Below, piece after piece: positions 21,346 through 31,468 of a stretch of 64,000 nucleotides of DNA; within the stretch, counting starts at the first letter, position 1, and every line of letters begins with the position of its first letter. The notes below the pieces were generated by a model. That model worked only from the letters and a program-made list of their open reading frames with translations, was not told where the DNA came from and ran no database searches. The translations under genes and the position numbers were made by a program. This stretch comes from Phellopilus nigrolimitatus (lineage: Eukaryota > Basidiomycota > Agaricomycetes > Hymenochaetales > Hymenochaetaceae): assembly GCA_021029095.1 (NCBI GenBank), contig JAJOHG010000019.1, forward strand, positions 372,001-436,000, written 5' to 3'.

Positions 21346-22924
21346 TACTCGCATATCCTACCTGTTCCTCGATGCCCGGCTCTGCGCCAGCACCTCCCGC
21401 ACGTCGGATGCAGCAGACACAGGACTTGCATCACGGCGGGGCTGGAGAGCTCGGCGGGGACACTGACATGTCTGACCCGCCCTGTCGAGCAGTTTTGTTT
21501 CCATGTTTTATCGCTATCTTGATGTCGTATATATAAATATAATTGAATATTTCAAAAACCCAAAAACAAGAGCCCGACAGCATGGTTACAGATGTCTAGA
21601 CAGTCTCAGTGGATGTTGTCATTATGTGACAGGACACTACGTTTTCGAGTCACTCGCAAAAATGTTTCTAAAACGTTCATCGGCTATATTGCGTGAACAC
21701 TTGCGGCAGCAGGCGACCCACAGTTGCCGAAAGCCTCGTAAAATATCACCGAGCATGTTGCATTCACGTGCCCTTCAAAAGGTTGCTCCGAGGCCATTCG
21801 GTCACATATGTCAAAGACTCATTGGGAAATGGTATAACAACATGGCCTATCTAAAAATGCTCAAACAATTTGCGTTATGATCTTCATAATACATTTTTCT
21901 AGGAGTCACATTTCATTCTCATCACGGCATTCAAGCAGCGCAACCTCAATCTTTATTAAACATTTTCTTCAACTTGCGGTGTACCGATTTTCGTCAAACC
22001 ACTTTCGTTACATAAGTAATGTTCACGTGACGTCCCTCCGTCGAGACCCTTGAGCCACTCGCAACTTTACTGGACATAAAAGAGCGACCGAGCTTCAGCT
22101 GGCAAGGAGACTTATAATAGATAGATTCGAAAATATAGCCTAGCCGTCTCAAGTTGAATATCCCCTTCGGGTGCTTGAATTAAAACAATCCGCCGTCATC
22201 AGCGTGACCTTTTAAGCCATCAAGGTTGACGCGCAAGAAGCTGCGAGCAATGACTGGAGAAAGTAAATCATACATCTGTGATGAGATTCGCACCGTCTGT
22301 ATCGCATGTCAAGGGCGAATACCGTATCGGTATGTGCAATGCTACCTGTCGAGCCATAGACCACTGCGACATCTTGTAGAAAGCAAAGAAACATAATACC
22401 GGTCTTGATTCTCGCATCGACATCCGAACCTCGATTCATCGTGCTTTTGTTTATTATGGTAGGTAGCATAGAGAAAATGCAACTGACGGGTCTCTGAGCA
22501 CACCGCCAGCCGGCTGTGTCAGCGGATTTCGTTTCTGGCTTCATACTTATATCGTTTTTGCAAACGGCGATAAAAACGCGAGCCTGCGCGCCGGCAGCGT
22601 GCACCTAAGCCTGTGGAATCTCGGCAGAGACGTTTACGTAGCGGTCTCCCGTGAATTCTGTCTCGGTGAAACCTCCCTCCCCCTCGGACGACGACGGCCG
22701 GTGCAAAAAAGTCGACGAAACCCGGTGACACTCGACGAGAAAGCAGAAAAACGCGAGCGGCCACCGCTGAAACTCAGAATTATAGAGCGGATTTCGATGC
22801 CGGGTCCAAACCCACAGCGGTCACTGATGTTTGCTGTCTTATACAGCCCTTAATACATGTGTATATATGCAACACACAAACAACACACACATCGTTTAAT
22901 ATAAATATTTTATTCCAACCCAGC

Positions 22925-23954
22925 CTACACGAATAGGCTCTTGAACGCCTTCTTCTCCTTCTCGCGCTGCGCCTTCTTCGCCGCCTGCACACGCGCGAGC
23001 TCGCGCGTGCACGCGTCGTCCCCGGGTGCGAGCACGAGCGCGCCGCGCAGGTCCGCCTCCGCCTCCTCCTCTTCGCGCAGCGCGCCGTGCGCGAGCGCGC
23101 GGCGGTACAACGCCTTCGCTGTTGGTACAAGCACGTAAGCACACGCGCGGTATAGTTGAGATAAAGTTATGGGAAGGGACGCGCCTTTGTCCGCGTCCGA
23201 GAGCGCCAGCCGGTCCAGCGCGCGCGTCGTCCAGTCGATCGCAAAATGCGCGTTGCCGACGCCGCCCGCCTTGTGCGCCGCGAGCGCGGAGTTGAGCAGG
23301 AGCGAGCCGAGCAGCTCGCCGAACGCCGTCTTCGTCCCCGCGGGCGTCTCGTCCGGCAGCACGGGGTGCACGTCGAGGTAGCGCACGCCCTCTGGAAAAA
23401 GAAAGAAAGCAGTCATCCGCGTAAGATTTTGTCGGAGGCGCGTGTTATGACGGGACACGCACTCTGCCACTTCTCGAGCGCCTCGTCGGGCTTGCCCGCC
23501 TTGAACCGCGCGTTCCCGAGCGCCTTCAGCGCCGCCGCCGCCGCGAGCGCAACCGCGGGGTCCTGCGTGTCGCGGTCGTCGTCCTCGGGGTAGTCTTCAT
23601 ACGGGTCTGGTAAAGCAGAAAAGCAAAAGAAATCAGAGGATGCAAACAGCCGCCGCCGCCGCCGCCGCCGCCTCCATACCTTCGTCGCTCGTCGCCGGCG
23701 CTGCCTCGGCAAGCGAGGGGTCGTCCGGCGGCAGGACGCCGCTCGCGGCGATGGTGAACGGGACGGTGGGCACGTCCCCATCCGACGTCGGGTGGTTCTC
23801 CACGCGGCGGACTGCACAGGATCCACGGGGGTCAGCGCCTCCTTCCAACACCGCCGAGATAAATCAGGGACGAGTTGTACGCACCGACCGACTTCCCGCG
23901 GACGACCTCTCCGAACACGACGTGTTTCCCGTCGAGGTGCGCCGTCTGCGCCGT

Positions 23955-23990
<36 letters not shown>

Positions 23991-24571
23991 CGCGTTCGCC
24001 TGCGCCCGGGAGCCCGCGGTCAGCTGCGCGCCTGCGGCACTGCGGGGGTACGCTGTGCGGAGCCACGCACCATGGAGAGAAGGAACGGCCGCGTGTGCTT
24101 CACGGGGAAGCCCTCATCCTCGAACTTCTCGCCGTAGATCGACTCGCCGCCCGTCCCGTTGCCCGCGGTGAAGTCGCCGCCCTGGATCATGAACCTGCCA
24201 TCGCGTATTAATGGATTAAATTAGATTGGAGCAGAAACCTCGAGAGTCAGATATGATAACAATATAGGTCAGAATGCGCACCCTTTGATGACCCGATGGA
24301 ACTTGCTGCCCTGGTACGAGAGCGGTTTGCCCGACTTGCCCACGCCCTTCTCGCCCGTGCACAAGCATCCTATACGCGCGTCGCGCCGCAAAGTCAGACA
24401 GCGCATTCAGAACAAGCTCTCTTCGACAAAGGACAAAAGACGCGTACGGAAGTTCTCCGCGGTCTTGGGCACGAGGTCGCTGTAGAGCGAGAAGACGACG
24501 CGGCCGATGGGCTTGTCGCCGTAGTTGATGTCGAAGTACGCGAGCGGGCGGTCCTTGTTCGCGTCCGCCAT
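22925..24571 (-). CDS. CPR6: Cyp40-type cyclophilin with TPR domain
   Basis: Peptidyl-prolyl cis-trans isomerase that works as an Hsp90 co-chaperone in the cytosol. The ATG at 24571 begins [20 protein letters not shown], a typical cyclophilin opening. The catalytic domain follows through [29 protein letters not shown] and [20 protein letters not shown] to [14 protein letters not shown]. The active-site Arg (FHRVI) and Gln (FMIQGGDF) are present. A linker ([13 protein letters not shown]) leads to a C-terminal TPR region with [33 protein letters not shown] and [14 protein letters not shown], ending KKAFKSLFV at 22925. The domain order and length (about 370-380 residues) fit Cyp40 (CPR6/CPR7). 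Eight or so short introns, very GC-rich. The 3' UTR touches the right end of the tandem repeat. Confidence 0.9.
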
Positions 24572-25233
24572 TTAATTATTTTCACTCGACGTTCGCGCGC
24601 AGAGACTGGGAGAAGGTAAGCAGGAGGAGAGCAGCAAGCAAAGCGGAGAGGTACCAGGAAAGAGTAGGACGCGACGCGCATTTATGGAGTGATGTAAGCG
24701 GCTATGGAAGACTCTAGAAACCTTATTCCGCAGTGAATAGGGAAATGGAAATAAAATACATACATATGCACATACGTGCTATATATTCAACGATCTTGAT
24801 AGTATCTATATTCCTCCTAGAAATAGATGTGAAGTGCGAGATACGAGGTGCAAAAACTAAGATATGTAAAAAACCGTACAAGATGTTATAGCAAATGGAT
24901 ATAAGAGATAATTCTGTGCGTGCAATAATATATGGTGCCGAGATGACCCATGGTTCAGATTTGTTATTGTGTTGGAACGTGCAGTCAGAGGACAGGAGGC
25001 TCGGCGGGTGCGGGTTCGAGAAGGCCAAACCGAACGGGTACCTCCCGTCGAGGTGAAAATAGCACGGCCGGACTAGAAACGCGCGCGCCCGCCGACTATT
25101 GGTGAGGCGGCTTGGGTGCTAACACTGTAGCGTGACGACCTGAGACGCACGCAGGCCGCCGAACAAATGCTACTATGTCCATGGACACCAGCTCGTCTCG
25201 TCTACCAGGAAACGATAAGTATAAGGTCGCAGG
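24572..25233. other. Intergenic region Cyp40 / kinase
   Basis: Holds the Cyp40 promoter and the kinase 3' UTR. The middle (24720-24960) is notably AT-rich. I see no gene or RNA. Confidence 0.5.
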
Positions 25234-27916
25234 TCAGAAGGAGGACAGCAGTGGCGACAATCGCGGCGTCGGGGGCATCTGCATGCCGGCGGAGCTGTGG
25301 CCGCCGCCCGCTCGCATGGGGCGTGCGAACTCGAGCTGCCGCGGGCTCTGCGGGGGGCTACGGGGGCTCCCGCGCGGCGTGCGCTCCGCATCTGCGAAGT
25401 CCCAGCCTCCGTCGCTGGTGCCCGGGTCGCGATTATCACTCGGCTGCGCGTACCCGTTTGCAACGCCCAGCCCGCCGAAAAGCGAGAGCCCCGGCGTAAA
25501 GTCTTCGTCGAACGCGTCGAACGCGTCGAGGTCTGCGATGACGGGTGTATCTGTGATATTGGGGCTCAGCGCGCGCCCCGGGTCGTCCTCAAACGCACGC
25601 GGGTCAGTGACCGTCGCGTCCGAGAGCGCGGGAGAGACGACGCCGTGCTGGAGGGACGTAAAGTCTACCGTCGGCGGCGGCCGATAGGCGCGGTGCCGCA
25701 TATCGCGTGCGGTCTGCGAGCACGGCTCGTTCAGCGGGCGGTTCAGCAGGTCCGGGGAGGACATAGAACGCGGCTCTTCAGCAAAAACGTCGCTGATGTA
25801 CGCCTCAGAGAAAATCGGGCCGATGTCGTGCGGGGTGAGCAACAGTGGCTCCTGCGGTGAGAGGCCCTGTTGAGCCTCAGAGTCGCCCGCCGACAGGAAG
25901 GGCAGGAAGGTCGAGTCTAGGGAGGATACGGGTTGCGCCTGCAACGCAACGAGGTCGTTGTGATAGGACGATTCAGGCTGCAGCTGACAGGACGATGATA
26001 CGGGCGGGTACTGGGCATAAGATGGAAAGAAAGAAGTCCATTGACTAGGATGCAAGGGACCATAGTCCGAGAAGGACGGGAGCTGCTCGTAACGCGATAG
26101 TGCTAATGCTCCTCCATTTTCCACAAATCCAAAGTTATCATTGCCATGCCGGTCTAAAGGATGTGTTGCACGTCTAGGTGAGGTGTTGCCTAAGTTAAAG
26201 CGCCCGTCCCACGGGGAAGTCGGCGCGACTGAGGGATCGTAACCAGAACCATTCCATTCGACCGAAGAGCCCAAGCCCGGGCCCGTTTCCAGTCCGAGAC
26301 TCGACATCCCGGAGGCATGAGCATGCTGGACGTAAGAACCACCATTCAGCGCAGTGGGTTCCGATTGCGTGCGCGTTAGCTGCCCATGTGCATGGCAATT
26401 ATATAAATTGGAATAGATGTCGCCTTCGGAATGGACGGCCGTAAACAGGCGGCGGGGATCGACCTCGTCGGTGAAGTCGCCGCTACTCCTCCTGCTGATC
26501 GAGCTTGCTCGTGACGGAACTGTGCTGGACGACGAAGAAGCCATTGATGCAGGGCGTCGCGTTGGCGTGCGCACGAGCGCTCTGGGCACTGGGCGCGGCG
26601 AATTGCGGGTCGGAGACGGGAACTGACCCGACTCTTCCGCGAGCTCGGCGAGTGTAGACAGTTTTGGCGACTTGCGCACGCGCTCTTCTGAGGGCGATGA
26701 TGCACGCTCGCCGTTGGCACGAACGGGAGAATCTGGCTCCCGTGAACGCCGTTTCTGTAGCAACTTCTTACATCTGGAAAGGTTGGAAAAGAGTTAATTA
26801 AGGAATTAGTCAAAAATTCGGTAATTGAAAAAAAGTGGGTGAGTGCACCTAAGCTCGAGGCTCCAGAGTCGCTTAGCGATTACTTGCGTCGACGGGCGGA
26901 GTTTCGGGTTCGCAGCCCAACAATCCATACAGAGGTCCCATAGGTCATCGTCGAAGCCCGTGTGTTCGGCAGGGCGGTTCGGTAGTATGCCGGCGTGTAC
27001 TTGTATTATCACCTGCGGATCGCTTCTGAGGTGATGATAGGGCGGTGCACCCGTGAAGAGCTCGATCATGGTCATGCCGAATGCCCACACGTCGCTCTCA
27101 CAGGTAGAGCTCGGCACCGGTTCCACGGCAAAGTCGAAGAGCTCGCGTGCCATCCAGCGCACGCTGCCGAGGAATGACGCGGTTTGCGTCACGCCAAAAG
27201 CGTCTCCATTGACTTCGGTAAGAAGCTTGCTGAGCCCGAAGTCCGCAAGGTGCGGCTCGCGGCGCTCGTCAATGAGGATATTGTCTCCTTTCAAGTCGCC
27301 GTGCACGACGTCGTGCCGATGCAGATAGCAAAGTCCGTCTGCGACGCTGGTAAGCTGTTACAGTGGTTTTTTTCAATTTTATAATTCGGATATTAGGAGA
27401 AGAGCCTTAATTTGACTAGGATGTCGAGAAGCCACTTACCACCCGAATACGCTCTGATGAGCTGCAATTCCGGAGGTAGCGCGTCGCGGTGCCATTGGGC
27501 ATCCACGGCGAGACGAGGCTCGCAAGCCTACTGCTCGCCGTGTCAAAGCCGTACGTGAAGCCGAGAAGCTGCAAGACGTTCCTGTGATACAACTTCGACC
27601 AGGCACGAACCTCGCGAACGAGTCGCTGCGCAATTCGAGTCAATGAGCTATGCATAGAAAAGGCGTATATGAATGGCCTTCTTCTCACCCTCTTTAGCGA
27701 CGTCTCGCTCGCCGAGACTCCTATTTCCCGTATAACCTTTACGGCCACCTTAATTTCCTCTGTCGTCGACCGCCTGTCATCGCCCTCCACGCGCAAACGG
27801 CCTTCGTAGACGTTCGAATAGCCTCCGGCTCCGGCTGCGTGCTGGCCGACGCGGGTGACTCTGCCAGTGAGGTTGAGCTTATCGTTCAGCTTGTATAGGT
27901 CGCTGCAGTACTGCAT
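25234..27916 (-). CDS. TKL-like protein kinase with long Ser/Pro-rich tail
   Basis: Likely Ser/Thr or dual-specificity kinase of the tyrosine-kinase-like group expanded in agaricomycetes. The ATG at 27916 (MQYCSDLYKLNDKLNLTGR) is the only in-frame start seen; a further upstream exon is possible. Kinase landmarks in order: Gly-rich loop GAGGYSNVYEG, VAVKVI with the ATP-binding Lys, REVRAWSKLYHRNVLQLLGF, the catalytic loop VHGDLKGDN (Asp present, HGD instead of HRD), ADFGLS, activation-segment end RWMARE (ARE rather than APE), and DVWAFGMTMIELFTGAPP. The C-lobe ends near 26830 with RLWSLEL. After an intron comes a 500-residue tail (26763-25234) rich in Ser, Pro and Arg, with acidic patches and no known fold, ending SPLLSSF. 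The essential Lys and both Asp are kept, so activity is plausible. The substrate is unknown. Confidence 0.85.
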
Positions 27917-28748
27917 AGCGTGAAGTAGACAGTGGGTAGCTAATAGGCCATAGGAGAGTGAGGACAATATTTACGTGGGCTGTACATGATGAGCGCGATC
28001 CATCAAGCGAGCATTGAAAGCTGTGTGTGACATAGGGTCACAGTAAAACCGCATATAGTAGGCATGCATCAGTAAGTAGTCACACGCAAATCTATTTTAC
28101 GAGTCACAGTGTTTAATACTCACATTATTTCGACTTTGTAAACAATTCACGCTTAAGTCAGCCCCCTCAGAGGAGTACGACTCTTCAGAACACTACTGCA
28201 CCGGCAAAAACAGTCAGATCTCTCGCCATTAATATCTTTCATATCCTTCGACATCTACTGTCCTCGTTATATGACTCGACTAGGGAAATAAATCATCTAT
28301 GTGTTCGAACTTGTTTTTTCTTTTATCGCACTGTGATCCACATGCAACAGTGTCTGAACTTCTTACTCATTCCTACAAATTATATTTCTCTGCTCGCTCG
28401 CGACTCAATTCTCATCATGGGGGATGTTGATCAAGCAGTGGCCGAAGGGAAACTGTGACAGGCTCATGCAAAATCTCTAAATAGGTTCGTTTTGTGTTCT
28501 CACAAGCCGTATACGCCATTGTGCTGAACGTCAAGCCGCTGCCCGCCCACCCCCATCTGCACAGCACCGTCTGATCTGCCGAAAGTGAACTGGCATAATA
28601 TCTGTGTCTGGACACAGCACGGAAATATAGGAGAGAAAGAGTGAGTACGTGCATGGAAGACAATATTGGATATTGTTCCTGAATACTACAATGTCTGTTA
28701 TCTAAAGCAGTAGCATTCTCTTCCATCTCTGTCAACCAGCCTCATCAA
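27917..28748. other. Intergenic region, nothing found
   Basis: This 830-bp stretch lies upstream of the kinase and downstream of the LRR-type gene. Open frames here are short and start at non-ATG codons. No RNA gene was recognised. It must carry the kinase promoter, but no clear TATA box is visible. Confidence 0.4.
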
Positions 28749-29870
28749 TTACCATTTTCTCTTCGCTACCTCCAAACCCAACTTTTCTAGGGCTCTGTAT
28801 TGAGGCTTCTTGAGGTTATCAGGAACAGTGAGTTTTTTCAGTGATTTAAATCTTGTGTCGTGAGATCGAGAATGTACCAAATTCTGAAGCTTTTCAAAGC
28901 TGGGGAAGGGGCCACTGAGAGAAATTTCTAGTTCCTCAAGGTTAGGACAATAAGGATGCGCTCCACTACTTGCTGCCAGTGCATCCAGAATTGGTTCTGT
29001 CGTTGGAGCTACTTTCAAATAGACTAGGTTGGGACATTGATTCAGGTATTTCAATACACTAGTAGTTTCTGTGATTTGGTAGTAGCAGAAAGTGAGCTTT
29101 TCAAGCATTTGTGGCTTTGAGCAGTGCAGAAGATCCTTAACAATACTTGAGGTGTCCAATTCAGTCCCACCCACATTCACATATAAGTCAGTCAACACAG
29201 GAAACCTAAGCTGTGCAAGCAATGGCCCTATGTGTGAATACTTCAATCCAAAGATATGTAGCTTAGAGACGTGAGCAAGATTCCACACATGAGGAGGGGA
29301 GAGTTGATGGTGCTCTGGCTGTTCAATATTAGTGGAAACATCAAGTGTCTTTAATTCTGGAGCTCTTTTAATCCACCACATAATAGACTCTGTAGATGGA
29401 CTGCCAGATAATTCAAGACCAGTGAGCCGTGCATACCCAGAATGTTCACCTTTGGGTTGCAGAGTGAGGGCAGTGGTATATGCTTTCCAGGCAGAATATT
29501 TAGCATTTTTCTCATCATCAACTTCAAGTTTGAATTCCTGGAGCTGGGGTGCATTGTCAAGATTGGACATTGCATGCAACAGACCCTTGACCACAGAGAA
29601 GTTTTTCACATAAATCTTCAGTGTATGCCAGCGGTGCTGACAAGTGAGAAGCAGGTCAACAATGTCCTTCATTTCTTTGCAATACTCTTCATAGCTGTCA
29701 TGTTCGCTCAAGTGCATGTATGAGAACTTGATGGAGATGGGGACATTTCCAGAGTTTTGTATCCATCTTCTCAGTTGGTCAAGGAATATTGCTGGATTGA
29801 GTCTTTTTCCATCTCTTGTTGTGTTATCGAGTTTAATCTCTGGTGGGAGCTTATTCAATTGAGATGGCAT
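28749..29870 (-). CDS. Leucine-rich-repeat, F-box-associated-like protein
   Basis: Single-exon gene, 373 residues from the ATG at 29870 (MPSQLNKLPPEIKLDN). A longer in-frame ATG exists at 29981. I prefer the shorter form because a TATA-like GTATAAATC lies on this strand near 29947-29955, between the two. The middle and C-terminal parts show irregular leucine-rich repeats typical of the fungal F-box family: LQEFKLEVDD, LTGLELSGSPS, LKTLDVSTNIE, LEKLTFCYYQI, CPNLVYLKVAPT, CPNLEELEISLSG and FKSLKKLTVPDN. No convincing F-box is visible at the N-terminus; LRRWIQNSGNVPISIKF fits the segment that usually follows one. Role unknown: perhaps substrate recognition for an SCF ligase, or a remnant without that link. 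It lacks introns and is clearly AT-richer than its neighbours. Confidence 0.65.
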   Translation of the reverse strand: MPSQLNKLPPEIKLDNTTRDGKRLNPAIFLDQLRRWIQNSGNVPISIKFSYMHLSEHDSYEEYCKEMKDIVDLLLTCQHRWHTLKIYVKNFSVVKGLLHAMSNLDNAPQLQEFKLEVDDEKNAKYSAWKAYTTALTLQPKGEHSGYARLTGLELSGSPSTESIMWWIKRAPELKTLDVSTNIEQPEHHQLSPPHVWNLAHVSKLHIFGLKYSHIGPLLAQLRFPVLTDLYVNVGGTELDTSSIVKDLLHCSKPQMLEKLTFCYYQITETTSVLKYLNQCPNLVYLKVAPTTEPILDALAASSGAHPYCPNLEELEISLSGPFPSFEKLQNLVHSRSHDTRFKSLKKLTVPDNLKKPQYRALEKLGLEVAKRKW

Positions 29871-30011
29871 GATATGAAGCAAGTGTGTGTGTTGGGGACA
29901 GTTGTGTGAAGTAGCGGAAGATGGGGCAATTGAGAGGAAATAATAAGATTTATACTTCTGCTTCACTGTATTAAATAACATGTTCTAGCAGCAATGCTAA
30001 AGTTCTGTTTG

Positions 30012-30046
30012 GTTTGCAGTTCAACCAAGAGGCTGAAACTGCAAAC
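30012..30046. repeat. Perfect 10-bp inverted repeat
   Basis: GTTTGCAGTT at 30012-30021 pairs with AACTGCAAAC at 30037-30046 around a 15-nt loop. It lies 140 bp upstream of the AT-rich LRR-type gene's start. Confidence 0.7.
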
Positions 30047-30796
30047 TGTGTAATTTCGGCACTAAGAAATACTCAAATTAAAGCAAAACTACTAATTACT
30101 TGCCAGGTTGAGTTAGAATCTCCCCCTGGGTCTTTGCCGCTAGGCACCGACTGCTCAAAGTACATACAGTATCGAACCCGGCTTCCGGCTGCGCTCCAGC
30201 GCGCATGCCTCGACAGACCACCGCCACGTGAAGAGCCCCATCGGTAGGTAAATCCGGCGACGTCGTCACATACTGTATACTCGCGGTGATTCTGTGGGGT
30301 TGATGATGGAGTTAGCGTTTGCGGGCATTCGCCACGTCAGACGTTTCTCCGGCGCTGGTCTGCAGCGGCTCGACTTCTCTTCCAGAGTTGTGATCTTCTG
30401 TATCGGCAAAAGCTTGATGCACCAACTGATGAAGAGATACATGTAATTTGTAACTCCCCGGCTACTGCTTAGGGAAGGTACGTTTCCCAAAACGCATTTC
30501 TGCGTGACGCGGTCGCTATGATGCAGTTTCCATCGGACGTATTAGTCACAGTATACACAGCTCCGCTCTGGTCGTCCCCGTACGCTCGTCCCGCCTGTGC
30601 CAGTGATACCGCCACGGTCCCTCCCCCCACCGCCGTCTCCCCCGTCTCCCCCGCCGACAACAAAACGACAGCGCCAACGCCAGCAACAGCGTCAACGACT
30701 GTGGCGCCCAGCTCCCAGGCATCTCCAGGCGTGGTCCCGCGGCGCGGCCGTCCCGTCCACTCGCACACACCGGCTCCGCCCCCGCCCGCGCACACG

Positions 30797-31468
30797 ATGA
30801 GCGCCATCCCGAGCCTCTCGACCATGCTCTCGCTCCTCTCCCTCTTCACGACCGTCTTCGCGCTCGCGCGCGTCGGCGCCGCCGCGTTCTCCGCGAACCA
30901 GACCCACGCGCAGGTGCTCCAGCACCCGCCGCTCCACCTCGCCGGCGCCGGCGGCATGTCGCTCGCACAGGCCGTGCGCTGCGGCGTCGCCGCGGAGCGC
31001 GGGAAGGACGGGCTGAAGGGCGCGGACGGCGTGGGCGTCGCCGCGGGCTACGTCGGCGGCCACGAGCTCGTGCGCATGCCCTGGTCGTCCGTGCACAGAC
31101 AAGGGCTCGTATTCTCTCCGCGTGAGTCCCTCGCATGAGATGGTCGCCCAGCGTGCAGTGCTTAATGACATGGCCCGCCTGTTTTTCATTCCCCCTTCCA
31201 CGCGCACGATCTCTTTCTCTTTTTCGTGTCCAGCGTCACCGTTCCCAGATAAGCAAAGACCGCTATCTATGGCGAAGCTCATCATGTCCCGACATGTATG
31301 TGGCACCCTCTCTATCCTATCGCATACATACTCACCTCCAGTCTGTCTTTTCCTGCCTCTTAGAACCAACGCAGACCAAGCAGACCTCCGCCCACGCGAC
31401 GGCCACCGGGACTCGCGCCGTCACCTTCTCCCCGGTCGCAGCTGACAGAGGAAGTAGCAGTAGTATGA
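30797..31468 (+). CDS. Small single-span membrane or secreted protein, unknown function
   Basis: I do not recognise it. From the ATG at 30797 it reads MSAIPSLSTMLSLLSLFTTV, a hydrophobic signal-anchor or signal peptide running to ARVGAAAF, then a glycine/alanine-rich part (HLAGAGGMSLAQAVRCGVAA, GVGVAAGYVGGHELV). A GTGAGT donor near 31120 joins to PSPFPDKQRPLSMAKLIMSRH after GTGTCCAG at 31233. A second GTATGT intron (about 31297-31363) joins to a Pro/Arg-rich C-terminus ending LTEEVAVV at 31468. Codon-like GC-rich sequence and two consistent introns support it. The frame is also open upstream to an ATG at 30518 with a Thr/Pro-rich stretch, so the true start could be there, which would place the hydrophobic segment internally. 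About 165 residues in the short form. Confidence 0.45.

Larger units (their letters stand above)
19159..21981. mobile_element. TIR DNA element with TA target duplication carrying host gene fragments
   Basis: Seen directly: the left end reads TA|CACCGCCAACTGAGTC and the right end, reverse-complemented, reads TA|CACCGCAAGTTGAAGA. The first 6 bp inside each TA are identical, and about 70 percent matches over some 38 bp. The matching site in unit 1 (near 15889) has a single TA in CGTGGCTACCGA, while unit 2 has CGTGGC-TA-element-TA-CCGA. That is a clean empty site and a TA target duplication, typical of Tc1/mariner-type transposons. The 2823-bp element has AT-rich flanks (19159-19740 and about 21510-21981) with no transposase. 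Its middle holds gene pieces listed separately. It is therefore non-autonomous and resembles Pack-type gene-capturing elements. The superfamily is inferred from the TA alone. Confidence 0.75.
17239..22439 (-). pseudogene. F-box-like family gene, tandem copy 2, frameshifted and transposon-split
   Basis: Same family as 13952-15996 and closely similar to it. The reading frame is broken at least three times. Near 18870 one base is lost (CTTGATATCC against CTTGAATATCC in copy 1), shifting the frame before EPSPYSQPAAW. Near 18091 another base is lost (GGGGTATC against GGGTGTATC), giving a TAA at about 18078. Exon 1 is cut by the 2.8-kb element between 19158 and 21982, leaving the N-terminal codons at 21984-22085 stranded. 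The start equivalent to 15996 is TTG here. The 5'-most exon is still readable from an ATG at 22439 (MNRGSDVDARIKTGIMFLCF), and the next runs TVRISSQMYDLLSPVIARS to a TAA near 22175. Intact pieces remain long (17239-17988, 18078-18869), so decay is recent. Confidence 0.8.
16813..22896. repeat. Tandem 3.26-kb duplication, unit 2 (with insertion)
   Basis: Second copy of the unit described at 13532-16790, enlarged to 6.08 kb by the element at 19159-21981. Removing that element and one flanking TA leaves about 3.26 kb, the length of unit 1. The right end abuts the 3' UTR of the Cyp40 gene. Confidence 0.9.

Noticed and set aside
19159..21981. Helitron carrying gene fragments
   Set aside because: Helitrons are known for gene capture, but the ends lack 5' TC and 3' CTRR with a hairpin. 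The inverted ends and TA duplication fit a cut-and-paste element better.
30160..30200. GGGTTCGATAC (minus strand) as a tRNA T-arm
   Set aside because: The T-stem does not pair, and no acceptor, D-arm or anticodon arm can be built around it.
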